A DNA stretch of 22,875 nucleotides from a virus (IMGVR_UViG_3300020377_000036:1-22875); one strand, 5' to 3'. Positions 12,301-16,737 are shown, numbered from the stretch's first letter. Numbers and translations: made by a program. Notes: generated by a model from the sequence alone, not told the origin.

Positions 12301-14120
12301 CCAAAACCAACGTCACAAGACGCCTCAGGTACAGGAGGAGCAGCGATAAAGACCTTAGGAGGTTCAGTATCAGAGTATCCGTTACCGAAACTAGTGATAT
12401 TGATGTCAGTGATCTCACCGTTGAAGATGGTAGCAACTGCTGTTGCACCCTCACCACCAATAGGTTGACCATTAGTGTCCTTTCTATTATCAACGATATA
12501 CACAGAAGGTGCATCTGTGTATCCCTTACCACCAGTCAGTAGTTCAATATTAGTAACTCTACCACCAGTACAAGACACATCAAGGATCTGTGCACCAACA
12601 GGGTCAACAATTCTTGCCCTGATAGCACCTTCATATCCTTGACCGTTAGAAATGATGTCAATACGTTCAACCCTACCGTCATCATCAAGAACTGCAATAG
12701 CAGTAGCATTGATAGCATTATCTCCAGTAGGAGGATCCATATACACCAAAGGTGGAGATGAATACCCTGAACCCCTGTCTATGACTGAGATTGATCCTGT
12801 TTTGATTGATCCTCCTTCGACGACAGGATCGGTGATAGTAGCACCACCAGGATTAACAAACTTAATTGAAGGAATGCGGTCATATCCAGATCCAGACGAT
12901 GTAACACGCAGTTCCGAGACTCCTTCGATTTCATCAGATACGATTGCTGTAATTTGTGCTCTACTGCCTTCTGAATCAGCAGGATCATCCACAACTACGA
13001 TAGGAGGATTGTTAGATGAATATCCTTGACCTGGGAACAAGAGTTGAGTATTCTTGATGCCATTTACGAGTGCTTCCGCAGTTGCACCCTCACCAGGACC
13101 TTTATTTGACTGAATAGTGATTCTAGGAGCAAAACTTACTCTATAACCTTGACCACCATTCTTTACAAGGATGTCACTAACAGATCCACCTTCGATTTGG
13201 GAGACTGCTGCAGCACCTGAACCAAATTCAGGAGCGATCAGTTCGACAGATCTTACGTCGATTGTAGCATTTTGTGATACATCCTGCTTGAATATGAGTT
13301 TATCGTTAAAAACTGTGAAGTCTTCGAACGGTCTTTTCTCAACTCTGTTAACAACAACGATTGAAGAAACTGTTGAAAGAGGAGTGTATGGTTGAGTATT
13401 TAATTTTAGATGAAATTCTTTTGCATCAGCATCAACTGTGATGGTGTCCAGAGAACGCACTGGAACGCTTGTGTAACCGATAAGGTAACGAATGGTATTG
13501 ATAGCACCTGTCAACGCCCCTGTAGTCGCTGCAGGAGGGTTTACAAAGCGTATCCTGTCACCCTCAACAAAGTAATCCCTGTCAGGGAACATAAAATCGC
13601 CATTTACAATCACCAAAAGATGATTGGAAGACTGAGGTGTAACTGGTCTACCGAGTAATCTTAAGTTAAATTCTGTCTTTGAACTATCAAACTGATTATT
13701 GATTGGTTCGAATTCTTGTATCTTTCTGTCAAATTCTTGTTTGTTGACCCCAGGAGTGAAAACGATGTCAGGGGAATGTGTTACAGACTCATAATATAAA
13801 ACTTCATCATCAATCTTTAGCGTACCATCCTTCTCTAAGAAGTAGTTTACATTCTCAGCAACGATCTTATTCTGTGTAGGATTGACCGCCTCCAACACAG
13901 CAGACTCTGATGACAAGAAATTAGGATCAAATTCACCTGATCCGATGTCGATATACGATAAGATGCTGTTTAGAACATCGTATGGGCGACCCGATTTCTC
14001 TTGTGACTTGTAATACTCTGTCAGCAAGTTGACGAACTGGTCGTGATCTTCCTTGATAAACGCAGGAATCTGACTGTTCAGTCTCTGGGAGACCTGAATT
14101 GCTGTGTTATGTGCAACCAT
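1..14120 (-). CDS. Giant modular virion structural protein, gp7 position, 3' end outside window
   Basis: One open frame starts with ATG at 14120 and is still open at the left edge, giving at least 4706 residues; for comparison T4 gp7 has 1032. The start lies 18 nt after the gp6 stop, with no Shine-Dalgarno but an A-rich leader ending TAAAAAATGG. Module order (approximate residues): N-terminal domain of the IPAFIKEDHDQFVNLLTEYY type (19-90), seen in phage baseplate/tail proteins; NG-V/P-G-x-x-F beta module (166-195); GxGY units (325-625); segment with FYASKGT and YPKDEV (700-750); a DSTIGWP...INDDEVVQY module (830-857); GxGY units (1140-1347); YHYH-like domain (1419-1559); dockerin-like Ca motif (1619-1631); GxGY units (1685-1825); propeller-like stretch (1840-2220); LamG (2244-2445); cupredoxin-like segment (2876-2960); GxGY units (3035-3255); second NG-V module (3615-3650); helical repeats (3918-4147, 4578 onward) around a second LamG (4363-4520). 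A structural, baseplate-linked role is inferred from gp6 adjacency and the modules. No catalytic site is evident. Confidence 0.93.
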   Translation of the reverse strand, partial: MVAHNTAIQVSQRLNSQIPAFIKEDHDQFVNLLTEYYKSQEKSGRPYDVLNSILSYIDIGSGEFDPNFLSSESAVLEAVNPTQNKIVAENVNYFLEKDGTLKIDDEVLYYESVTHSPDIVFTPGVNKQEFDRKIQEFEPINNQFDSSKTEFNLRLLGRPVTPQSSNHLLVIVNGDFMFPDRDYFVEGDRIRFVNPPAATTGALTGAINTIRYLIGYTSVPVRSLDTITVDADAKEFHLKLNTQPYTPLSTVSSIVVVNRVEKRPFEDFTVFNDKLIFKQDVSQNATIDVRSVELIAPEFGSGAAAVSQIEGGSVSDILVKNGGQGYRVSFAPRITIQSNKGPGEGATAEALVNGIKNTQLLFPGQGYSSNNPPIVVVDDPADSEGSRAQITAIVSDEIEGVSELRVTSSGSGYDRIPSIKFVNPGGATITDPVVEGGSIKTGSISVIDRGSGYSSPPLVYMDPPTGDNAINATAIAVLDDDGRVERIDIISNGQGYEGAIRARIVDPVGAQILDVSCTGGRVTNIELLTGGKGYTDAPSVYIVDNRKDTNGQPIGGEGATAVATIFNGEITDINITSFGNGYSDTEPPKVFIAAPPVPEASCDVGFGEITGFTIHSDGSGYEPSAFTGVKRGVSGVTSFDQKGHQIYSKESSLVQSSHAKGAVIHNLDNLFAKELYRRFVNQYLPNAEIDYTKVNAPQIIKTISDFYASKGTKISTQYLFKILYSENVDVSYPKDEVIKPSAATWNVDTVLRAELLEGSPENLLDSQLIQYIDDVDVNVRGASALVENVIAINTGVGTVYELAISEETLQGAFTIPYKTTLVEELSTTESIITVDSTIGWPERNGTIRINDDEVVQYKEKTLNQFIECTRSKNGVVEDWDAGTIVHSDIFVYVNRGTDTECKLRVLGIADAESTVLSDNGSYYLPGDKLNVASLGSTTNDKRITSWLYNVKKLINITQIIPGGLNNQTATVTCSNNHGLLVGDTVTIYGANPTVFNGTFLVTSRINNTQFEYNIPAPAPNEPQGNILLSVDLNKGKSPEEGISVAIRDFTTNVQNTFFNDDYAYVASSGIPNYEVGPFLGSALLPGNQRKLIRIPRTINTISKRTDTTFGPIGSWVNGVSTWSYKSQNKIKFGGVTGISIDDPGKGYDAANPPVIEINGGGGTGAKASVVVNGALSEIQVSSGGTGYTSSPLVSIVGGGGFGATATAVITNGVVSKILVETPGQGYTSQPDVSISGGGGTGCAATAQVRGPIQSVTVDSAGAAYTASPEIKLNSGEGAVAQPIIINGRIVSIAIIAAGRGYTTAPEIVINGDGYGAIARATIGNVGEDRGKVIGVTVVNRGIGYTTGNTTIRLEAVGELAEFTASVFEWTRNLQDELGQNFDTARGYVFAGYNTQYGGEYAHLSDPKQLRYVLGDNVFKNQATQQLQELTTGYQHSPILGWAFDGNPIYGPYGYIDATNQSSGVRRIRSSYRIKPALIFDAATNPEPVRADGPLLTDYIAGSFIDDFEYVFQEGDLDQYNGRFCKTPDFPEGVYAYFVSIDASDAGNPVFPYICGPQLYSSPDEWNFSQSAVQTNIPSNVVRFRDPYEDVDIDIDRTPNQATDTLVTELGEDLIFEIEDTNRDGLINNLEDTTPIQITEEPVLQLFDYYPKVSTRSVVDIDIETTTKFEDAKVDGFVVENPGISYKVNDKLFFDNEGTDGFGASAKVEAVKGLDIAGYSSYMTGDQPVGKITTATEHELRVNDQIIVTSTPILDDTNKTFKVKVISGVERVTVDQSGLGYSEDIPPTYEVITNSGQDFNIDIVRDEGGRVENVNIINSGSGYDENNPPQIRVSHPQRFKKATYFLSFLKEAGSTLTINDIKVADDRTFYVCGKTEIADGDVAGILAKFNSDGRLLWQRTLIPTVPQTADKSLQWKSLHIENSNPHNIYVIGETVPNVGNLTHNPDIVVAKYQSGFNNANNPDGIIQWQRDIAGISGSTRRDYASSIRLDQDGRVMIAGYTDSNATAPDDMWVALMDIDGSIMEKRKIASAAASEHLHQVEWRTDDTFLFTGISDPAGAANIILGETYYDTATIEVVWSKQIESAAYQFADPTFTIDEYGSVYVTATAIDTNGKNYGVLYCKFDNQDYTAVSVSKMYVPTGNYTSCKNAGVAFDVFGNIDVSALVERDFNDVQSVTAKISWNSGNILSAAEAKEDSGIGYHPTCVANDNSGDTLVAGNKVEAQQLAIFNWNTADNLFDETYNDTLKTGTNKQWYATGNAVIDNTKFYNGASSVKLDAPNSLLLQYSTTADVSVEWTMEGWFALGATQYAAQASKPEFFGIYSQLAQEVKVGVDGTSGSANFGKIFLDLNGTTSYSTGTAFWTGFNSEAWVHVAISKERPGVGSYIYRIYVNGVEAHSVTSASVDVNMMQVTLGPISTPSSQNNWIGWVDNFVVTPSAKYTDAFTAGLVTGTNKVTEAFIYKIDKDKTKLGTFTLNDVETGHTLTTSATSNYTFNTQPVSVNPWLIGPAGIQILDYSDVVSTHVPGVYTVTSTDEAWASRTATIPTQGGKKLLLTTKVIPKFYIRDAKYTSIDLVKTITFNQPATFTKGTVLQQYSTIGGNDVVSAYGTVVEVGTSSCKIGKIIGSFDTSKLLKSTAGDVNETDKEFTVLTTTPVWEQNQNYDVGDIVYSNGKIYTSGTAATAGPIAPNHTSGTVSDGNINWAFTSVAGTFSVDLANSVHGSGTLAQFASWKPFNASDYTIRIQQIYDDSDFIKGDTIDADAVNLTFDVDATGKIATFGGLVGVKQFNLQAKLNKDVIPSQGLTNTDLVYCSANTRHNFAATDIIFTEGFSTNEYNGSFFVEEVFTSRDFTYKLRSTAVQDPTFSGSGSSVSNVNIFAKHPKFLFVRGHQYIFDLDDSSNLGYYLSFSKDNQYKLEYPFINIIREGTPGFTDDDSPTPLVKFVINDDVTNISYYFDPSRTTADNSPVGEGSFIDVIESPYQGTFTISKVSSDGLEFDFPLLVEPEKTIAPVGNNEFGNPRSFYSTTSIKAIGPIASIKLVNPGGFYQKLPIVTDIASNREIEKVRVNNGGTEYVNGVYYNVPIAGDGEGATCNITVQDDGDFTGVITDVVLTSAGKGYTFASIDVDAIPGILGPLLAGSGAQLEVVIPSEGSGASVFLQGKSIGRIKKLKNNEFGFGYSHDYTLRPEITFPVNLQLFNTAILAEIKITDPGSGYTSTPAVVIEGGGGTGAQAEAVIKNNRLSEVIIKDPGAGYSSEPTVTLKSEFNYVVNIDLGYLQFNFPHGITTGAEIQLRAEDLGSTVGILPKPSSAGLVSLSSSQTYYAIAGEANGLESDQLRISLTKLDAESGSYITFLTQGEGRQILLTEVFGGQATAIVETSRFLEGELVYQGSSLELASATGYVSTNEGWQIGPRILKLENYDGVWTAGERVTGEVSRASGLIDNLSIARGTLNIDSLTNTPGQFIDDVGKPSEIVQKIQDSYFYQNFSYVIKSETPINTWRKPVLETNHPVGFNLFGELAITGGKDISGRKVVSDLIKEVNINAFTNINQITSFANAQPIYTQFNNTEVLFRQKRLTNSEEILTSIVKKIDNISDDFDGVRTQFPLNVEGSSITATEDQMFVLLNGVAQSPGTSFSTSGPSIVFSEPPKAPSRIKFRTVTFAQLLITRITFDLIGGIFPLSGNRVRGLVSEATATVVDSGTDYIDVINIEGTFQAGEAVLNSATGFNSTIASNGVSGLSSKTIFEQGERITNLDGKFAIIEENNLDDGNINNELVVSRTSGTAEYETGEFEIKFNDIIYSARSKIAATVSAIAPYQDAVSEQIIDTVDLSPSSSFFALVFQRVPSITYPNVILDNIGDTVINPTELYDIESPNNQDFLDFESVRNQEIRYDGLTGNDFAPGTNIRLKKIYFGNSSIRTVHDTRANNAAEALVKNDRFIAEEAVGMMLNFYPSFTVPTGKVNCEDDIVDMLNLIAWQLEHDGNSEVWDAANFYVQNNTVYHVDGQVAQTIYAMNAARDLANKCINMVDITTEYTTLSQWKDLTITPEYEVVSNSHGDARTLLLANKWFIAYESLHYAKTLNPGYNVSGGDEHCLSDIVDVVEALAYNVAHGGNDFIWEATDRILHYGVTSGDRDTIVNSFTKAKAMSLDIMRNIAVTKAGSHDWNQVTISITADPASPTCQAVAASITTLMDILINALGTTASPGTREAFQAAVTSTAPQADYSQGRTTIPNENACVAQTSAVANFFKIITDTLSDPTGADPATYQWSISNVPRIAPAYTFEAGETIRSIKHSYKDKSSGGFFNFGQVLKGVSSGAVAEIIGTNAGSKWVYTKGVTGAFNPAEYITNSTITYNNVTTDKLNPGTGTGSLEFSGTSSRLRHDSNAAFAFGTGDYTVELWIYPTTVSGTQRIIDFRTASSSNAGSIFLQGTSIKFGIGVNDHITGSAAVPTANQWYHVAISRASNVTKMFVNGQPVGSDYTDASDYPNSPITVGASWANGETFTGNMDNLIIRKGTASYSSGFTPPTVYDFKALDISFGFNGESPFPMELSAVYATYQQTIISSANADGVELWREEIMTEEIDVSRDDYRDCADIIDKNRFWIAEEAVGRMKEKYPAFVIPGDGGGSTQGTDKCVRDTNSFIIPAIINDLKLGGNFHTIVAGRGYLEGSGALKHVNGELLQSIYTWREVGKICIDVITKDESDLTGEYTNRI
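561..1034 (-). other. LamG/concanavalin A-like domain 2 in the giant protein
   Basis: Residues about 4363-4520 contain SLEFSG, DYTVELWIYPTT (W at residue 4394), QWYHVAISR, MFVNGQPV and FTGNMDNLIIRKG. These are the full set of LamG_3 landmarks and are closer to consensus than domain 1. The domain sits between helical repeat units B and C. Sugar recognition on the host surface is a plausible inferred role. Confidence 0.85.
1680..2000 (-). repeat. Helical repeat unit B in the giant protein
   Basis: Residues about 4042-4147. The unit contains ANKWFIAYESLHYA (N at residue 4061), then HCLSDIVDVVEALAYN, HGGN and W-E-A-T. It lies 131 residues after unit A with the same arrangement: N-K-x-F-I-A, C-x-x-D, G-G-N, then W-x-A. 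Helical content is inferred from the residue pattern. Confidence 0.75.
2050..2372 (-). repeat. Helical repeat unit A in the giant protein
   Basis: Residues about 3918-4024. The unit begins with a helix containing KNDRFIAEEAVG (K at residue 3930) and continues to a C-x-x-D-I-V-D helix, DGN, a W-D-A helix and HVDGQ. The same order recurs in units B and C, so these are diverged copies of one alpha-helical module of roughly 130 residues. Confidence 0.75.
4360..5015 (-). repeat. GxGY protein repeat array 4 (about 6 units)
   Basis: Units lie near 4995 (GGFY, degenerate), 4905 (GTEY, degenerate), 4775 (GKGY), 4589 (GFGY), 4486 (GSGY) and 4368 (GAGY). The last two are closest to consensus, as in SGYTSTPAVVIEGGGG. 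Spacing is less regular than in arrays 1 and 2. Confidence 0.75.
5230..5497 (-). other. Cupredoxin-like segment in the giant protein
   Basis: Residues about 2876-2960 contain FLFVRGHQYIFDLDDSSN, then a Y-x-L-S-F-S strand, then REGTPG, and end in an ISYYFDP strand. This resembles a beta-sandwich seen in marine phage structural proteins, where 'V-R-G-x-x-Y-x-F-D-x-S-D-S-S-N-x-G-H' is followed by a strand ending in YYC-x-x-H. The histidine and cysteine expected of a metal site are missing, so any role is probably structural. The family assignment is from memory and tentative. Confidence 0.45.
6786..7391 (-). other. LamG/concanavalin A-like domain 1 in the giant protein
   Basis: Residues about 2244-2445 show the LamG_3 pattern: 'G-x-S-S-V-K-L-D', then WTMEGWF, then EAWVHVAIS, a strand ending in IYVNGVE, and finally WIGWVDNFVVT. 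These correspond to the 'F-T-[VI]-E-x-W-[IVF]', 'W-x-H-[VI]-A' and 'Y-x-[DN]-x-[VF]' landmarks of sugar-binding jelly-roll domains. Carbohydrate binding is inferred from the family. Confidence 0.8.
7460..8603 (-). other. Beta-propeller-like (SBBP-type) region in the giant protein
   Basis: Residues about 1840-2220 contain repeated 'D-x-x-G-x-[IVM]-x-[IV]-x-G-x-[ST]' blades. Examples are DDRTFYVCGKTE, NPHNIYVIGET, DGRVMIAGYTD, TFLFTGISD, YGSVYVTATA, FGNIDVSALV and GDTLVAGN. W-Q-R and W-x-K strands alternate with them (LLWQRT, IIQWQRD, VVWSKQ). The pattern resembles SBBP-repeat or PQQ-like propellers. About seven blades can be counted by eye. A binding role is likely but no ligand can be named. 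Confidence 0.6.
8645..9075 (-). repeat. GxGY protein repeat array 3 (3 units)
   Basis: Three units lie near 9067 (GISY, degenerate), 8784 (GLGY) and 8657 (GSGY). They sit between the calcium-loop segment and the propeller-like region. The last two have the standard unit shape, ending in P-P-x-x-x-V or P-P-Q-I-R-V. Confidence 0.75.
9230..9266 (-). other. Dockerin-like calcium-binding loop in the giant protein
   Basis: Residues 1619-1631 read DTNRDGLINNLED. This matches the D-x-N-x-D-G-x-I-N pattern of dockerin type I and EF-hand-like calcium loops, with a terminal acidic residue at position 13. The stretch before it is unusually acidic (DVDIDIDRTP, LGEDLIFEIED). Only one copy is visible, so it is not a full dockerin pair. 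Calcium binding is inferred from the motif. Confidence 0.6.
9445..9865 (-). other. YHYH-like domain within the giant protein
   Basis: The in-frame translation contains HSPILGWAFDGNPIYGPYGY from residue 1435, followed by an FPEGVYAYFV segment and FPYICGP. This matches my recollection of the core of the YHYH domain, in which 'GHSPI-GYA-DG-PIYGPYG' is the hallmark. The literal YHYH tetrapeptide is not present and the position is represented by GYQH. The function of this domain in phage is not established. In this context it is probably a folded decoration on a fibre. Confidence 0.7.
10085..10700 (-). repeat. GxGY protein repeat array 2 (6 units)
   Basis: Six more units lie in the giant gene near 10680 (GKGY), 10560 (GTGY), 10442 (GQGY), 10328 (GAAY, degenerate), 10218 (GRGY) and 10090 (GIGY), about 38 residues apart. 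Several are followed by runs such as GGGGTG or GGGGFGA, consistent with glycine-rich turns between beta-strands. This array ends shortly before the YHYH-like domain. Confidence 0.85.
12255..13150 (-). repeat. GxGY protein repeat array 1 (8 units)
   Basis: Eight units carrying G-x-G-Y (GQGY, GQGY, GSGY, GSGY, GQGY, GKGY, GNGY, GSGY) lie in the giant gene, with tyrosine codons near 13143, 13021, 12884, 12763, 12632, 12520, 12376 and 12259. Spacing is about 37-48 residues. Each unit follows the pattern 'I-x-x-x-G-x-G-Y-x-x-x-P-x-V-x-I' and is followed by an alternating hydrophobic stretch, which suggests short beta-hairpins stacked along a fibre. The repeat is at the protein level, and the DNA copies are diverged. 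Confidence 0.85.
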
Positions 14121-14138
14121 TTTTTAACTACGGCGGTC

Positions 14139-16223
14139 TTAGAAACAGGAGTTGAACTCAGGAAGTTCGAATACTGTTGTTGGATAGTCAATGATATTTA
14201 GTGGAGTTCCGTCAAAGTTGATTGCAGTAAAGTCAAATGGATCAAATGCACCAATATTGCTGCCGTCAATAGTGTAGTCAACGGTTGTTACAATCGGGTT
14301 AAAGATTGTTGGGTCAACGCCAGAACCTACGTTGATATTTGGTGATTTAGGAATCACCGTTACAGGGATACGGTTTGTTCCATCAGGTGTAGAATCTACA
14401 TCGATAGGACCGACACAAACAAGTCCACTCTTGTAATCCACAGTCCCCACTGAAGATTTGAGTACAACTTCCTTCTCATCTTGCTTGGTAACCATAATCA
14501 AGTTCCCATAACCATCATCACGGATGTTTACAGGTAGGAGTGCTGATGTATCTCCATCAATGAATGATGTAGCAGAAATTGAGTTAGATTCTGTGCCTTG
14601 GATAGCAAGTAAATTCTCAGAATATCCAGTTGCATAGAATGTTCCCGATTTCACACTTGAGAACTTAGGTAAACAAGTTCCTGTGCCACCAGATCCAGTG
14701 TCATTCTTAGCACCACCAGACAGGTCATTAGGATTCTCAATCTCATTCTCAAAGTCAACACATTGTGAGAAGGTTTGACCAAATTCAAATCCTTCCACAT
14801 TCATACCGAGTGTCATATGAGTGATGTTACCGCTAATCGCAGGATCAGCATCATCAATCATTCTCTGATATGCAGAGATGTCAATACGTCCATTGAATCT
14901 TGCAGCAGAACCTTGTTGGTTATACTGATCGATAGATCCAAGGATAGTTGTTGCAACTTCGTTGTTAGACAACGCAGTTTTAGTACCATCAAAGAACGCC
15001 CAAGTCTTAGGTCTGATATAGAGTGAAATAGGATCGATAATTACTGGTTCAATAGCAGCAATCGCATATTTCTGCAAATTATTCTTGATACGCTTCTTAG
15101 TTGTGGTATTCAACGTTGCACCAGACTTCGTACGGATTGCAACATACACTTTTCCGTAAACAGGAGGATTAAGACGCTCTCCACCATAAGCAGTTACAGA
15201 TCTTGCCTGAGGATACACCTTTTTAGTGATATATTCGTAATCTGACTCAGTAACCGCTCTGTTCTGACTGTTAAACGCCCTAGGAGCGTTGTATTTGATG
15301 CTCAAGGTAGTTTCTAACGCTTCACCATCCTGTGACCCGTCTATGGTCACTAGAGAGATGCTTGCGTTGTTGATAAAACGACCTTCGCTGTCTTGAACTC
15401 TACCAATGAAGTTAAAACGCTTACATCCGTTCGCTTCTGGACCGTCAGTGCGAACATACTTCAAACGGATGACCTCACCAGAGATCAATCTACGACAAAT
15501 GACGCCATCACCGAAAATGACGTTGTAACGTAGATCATCAGTCTCTTCTAAGAAGTAACCACGAGTAGTTCCGTCTACATCTACAATATTCTGTACTAGA
15601 TTGTAAGTATCGATTTCTGTTGACTGTGCATTGGGAGAAATTGACACGCTGAGGAGTTCTGTGTCAACATTCTCTGCAGGAACTAGATATTCTCTCTTAT
15701 TGACGTCATCGACTGTATATTGGAACTCAAGAGTGTTACCCTGATAGATGATAACCTTATCAAACGTAGCAACACCGTCAGATTGGTTTACAGTTGCTCT
15801 GATGTCATTAGGTAGAGTAAATGTATATGCATCACCGTTAGTTGTGGACACAAACACATCACCGCTATGAAGAGTTACCTGTGTTGGGTAAGATGTGTTG
15901 TCACCTAGAAGTGCTGTCTGTACACTAAACCTAACACACGCTTTTGACGCTTTGATAGATCTAGGAGTGTAATTAAGTTGCTTGGCAATCTTTACAACGT
16001 TGTCTCTAACAGTTGCAGACTCCAAGAACGCTTCATTCATCGCCATATTAGCGTTGAACGCAGCATAGTACGTGTTATATGATAATACATCCAAAAGATA
16101 GGACGCAGCGGAACCATCGAAGTCATAATCCGTAAACTCGTCTCTGGTTCGCAGATATGATCTAATAGATTCTCTTATTTCGGAAAAATCTAATGATGTT
16201 AGATTTGAGGGAATTGCTGCCAT
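14139..16223 (-). CDS. gp6: Baseplate wedge subunit gp6
   Basis: A 694-residue protein close to the length of T4 gp6 (660). In T4, gp6 forms the dimeric ring that clamps the wedges together and transmits the baseplate change that triggers sheath contraction. Recognisable parts are the N-terminal helical region (DGSAASYLLDVLSYNTYY, 36-53), a baseplate J-like strand set around VIFGDG (235-240) with GEVIRLKYVRTDGPEANG (249-266), and the hallmark GGERLNPPVYGKVYVAI (347-363). The last 190 residues, with GSGGTG-like linkers, look lineage-specific. The ATG lies 3 nt after the gp25 stop in the string TAAAAAATGG, with no clear Shine-Dalgarno, so translation is probably coupled to gp25. The giant gene follows 18 nt downstream. 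Confidence 0.95.
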   Translation of the reverse strand: MAAIPSNLTSLDFSEIRESIRSYLRTRDEFTDYDFDGSAASYLLDVLSYNTYYAAFNANMAMNEAFLESATVRDNVVKIAKQLNYTPRSIKASKACVRFSVQTALLGDNTSYPTQVTLHSGDVFVSTTNGDAYTFTLPNDIRATVNQSDGVATFDKVIIYQGNTLEFQYTVDDVNKREYLVPAENVDTELLSVSISPNAQSTEIDTYNLVQNIVDVDGTTRGYFLEETDDLRYNVIFGDGVICRRLISGEVIRLKYVRTDGPEANGCKRFNFIGRVQDSEGRFINNASISLVTIDGSQDGEALETTLSIKYNAPRAFNSQNRAVTESDYEYITKKVYPQARSVTAYGGERLNPPVYGKVYVAIRTKSGATLNTTTKKRIKNNLQKYAIAAIEPVIIDPISLYIRPKTWAFFDGTKTALSNNEVATTILGSIDQYNQQGSAARFNGRIDISAYQRMIDDADPAISGNITHMTLGMNVEGFEFGQTFSQCVDFENEIENPNDLSGGAKNDTGSGGTGTCLPKFSSVKSGTFYATGYSENLLAIQGTESNSISATSFIDGDTSALLPVNIRDDGYGNLIMVTKQDEKEVVLKSSVGTVDYKSGLVCVGPIDVDSTPDGTNRIPVTVIPKSPNINVGSGVDPTIFNPIVTTVDYTIDGSNIGAFDPFDFTAINFDGTPLNIIDYPTTVFELPEFNSCF
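14195..14202 (-). promoter_or_regulatory. T4-late-like -10 motif before the giant gene
   Basis: ACTAAATA on the minus strand lies in the last codons of gp6, 75 nt before the giant gene's ATG. It has two mismatches to the T4 late box. It is the weakest of the four grouped motifs by distance. Confidence 0.25.
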
Positions 16224-16226
16224 TTT

Positions 16227-16634
16227 TTACGCCTTTTCTAATAGAAAGTCAACAGTTTGAACAAGTGTCTGACCGACAATAGTGTAATCAATTTCCACTG
16301 CTAGTTCGTTTCTGTCTTCTATTACAGTTCGAACGTCATTAACAATAATACGAGGTTCTAACCGACGAAGAGTGTTCTTAATCTCGTCAGTTAGACCCTC
16401 AATCATAAAGACATCGAAATTCTCAAACAGCATTCCCCTTACACGTGATCCTGTATTGGGTTGAAAAGGTCTTTCACCAAACTGCGTCAGCAGCAGGTTT
16501 TTCATTGCTTGTTTGATTGCGTTTTCATTCTTCACAACAGAAAAGTCTTCAGTATTGGGATTTGCTTTCATCCCAATACCAAAATCTCTAAACTGTCTGC
16601 TTAGATTCTTGTCTGCTTTGAACCTGTACGCCAT
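16227..16634 (-). CDS. gp25: Baseplate wedge subunit gp25 (lysozyme-like fold)
   Basis: A 135-residue protein, the usual size for gp25 (132 in T4) and homologous to TssE of type VI secretion. It joins the wedge core and starts sheath assembly. The segment LTQFGERPFQPNTGSRV (49-65) and the RRLEPRI motif (90-96) are diagnostic, and EPR is the conserved core of this family. Despite the historical 'lysozyme' label, the motif is structural rather than catalytic. The start overlaps the end of the preceding small gene by 47 nt and has only a GAAGG directly against the ATG, which suggests coupling or use of the late-like motif at 16661. gp6 follows at once, as in T4-like wedge operons. Confidence 0.96.
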   Translation of the reverse strand: MAYRFKADKNLSRQFRDFGIGMKANPNTEDFSVVKNENAIKQAMKNLLLTQFGERPFQPNTGSRVRGMLFENFDVFMIEGLTDEIKNTLRRLEPRIIVNDVRTVIEDRNELAVEIDYTIVGQTLVQTVDFLLEKA

Positions 16635-16737
16635 CCTTCGATTTTGGGACTTGTTTTAGGTATTTATCAGCAACAGGATCAGTCACTAAAACCATACCAG
16701 AATCGATGAACCACTGTGCTCTGTCAACTTGTACCAT
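16588..16737 (-). CDS. Small protein of unknown function upstream of gp25
   Basis: From the ATG at 16737 this is a 49-residue protein beginning MVQVDRAQWFIDSGMVLVTD. I chose this start because GGAGG lies 8 nt upstream, a good spacing. An in-frame ATG at 16818 would give 76 residues; it also has a GGAGG, but only 3 nt away, and it adds a serine/asparagine-rich, low-complexity N-terminus while overlapping the previous gene. The 3' end overlaps gp25 by 47 nt. No domain is recognised. The compact VQVDRAQWFIDSGMVLV stretch could form a small beta/alpha fold. Position suggests a baseplate-associated or expression-linked protein, but this is only context. Confidence 0.7.
   Translation of the reverse strand: MVQVDRAQWFIDSGMVLVTDPVADKYLKQVPKSKDGVQVQSRQESKQTV
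16661..16668 (-). promoter_or_regulatory. T4-late-like -10 motif before gp25
   Basis: GATAAATA on the minus strand has one mismatch to TATAAATA. It ends 26 nt before the gp25 ATG, a good distance for a late promoter that needs no -35 element. It lies inside the preceding small gene. Confidence 0.4.

Noticed and set aside
428-12994. About twenty minus-strand open frames of 60-163 codons within the giant gene
   Set aside because: All fall in one constant shifted phase relative to the giant frame, are Leu/Ser/Gln-rich without domain motifs, and are explained as shadows of its codon bias.
13395-13402. ATTAAATA as a fifth late promoter
   Set aside because: It lies inside the giant gene with no gene start downstream and is explained by coding sequence.
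252-13658. Plus-strand open frames antisense to the giant gene, such as 12652-13029
   Set aside because: They mirror the repeat-coding strand, have compositions typical of antisense shadows, and show no motifs or ribosome sites.
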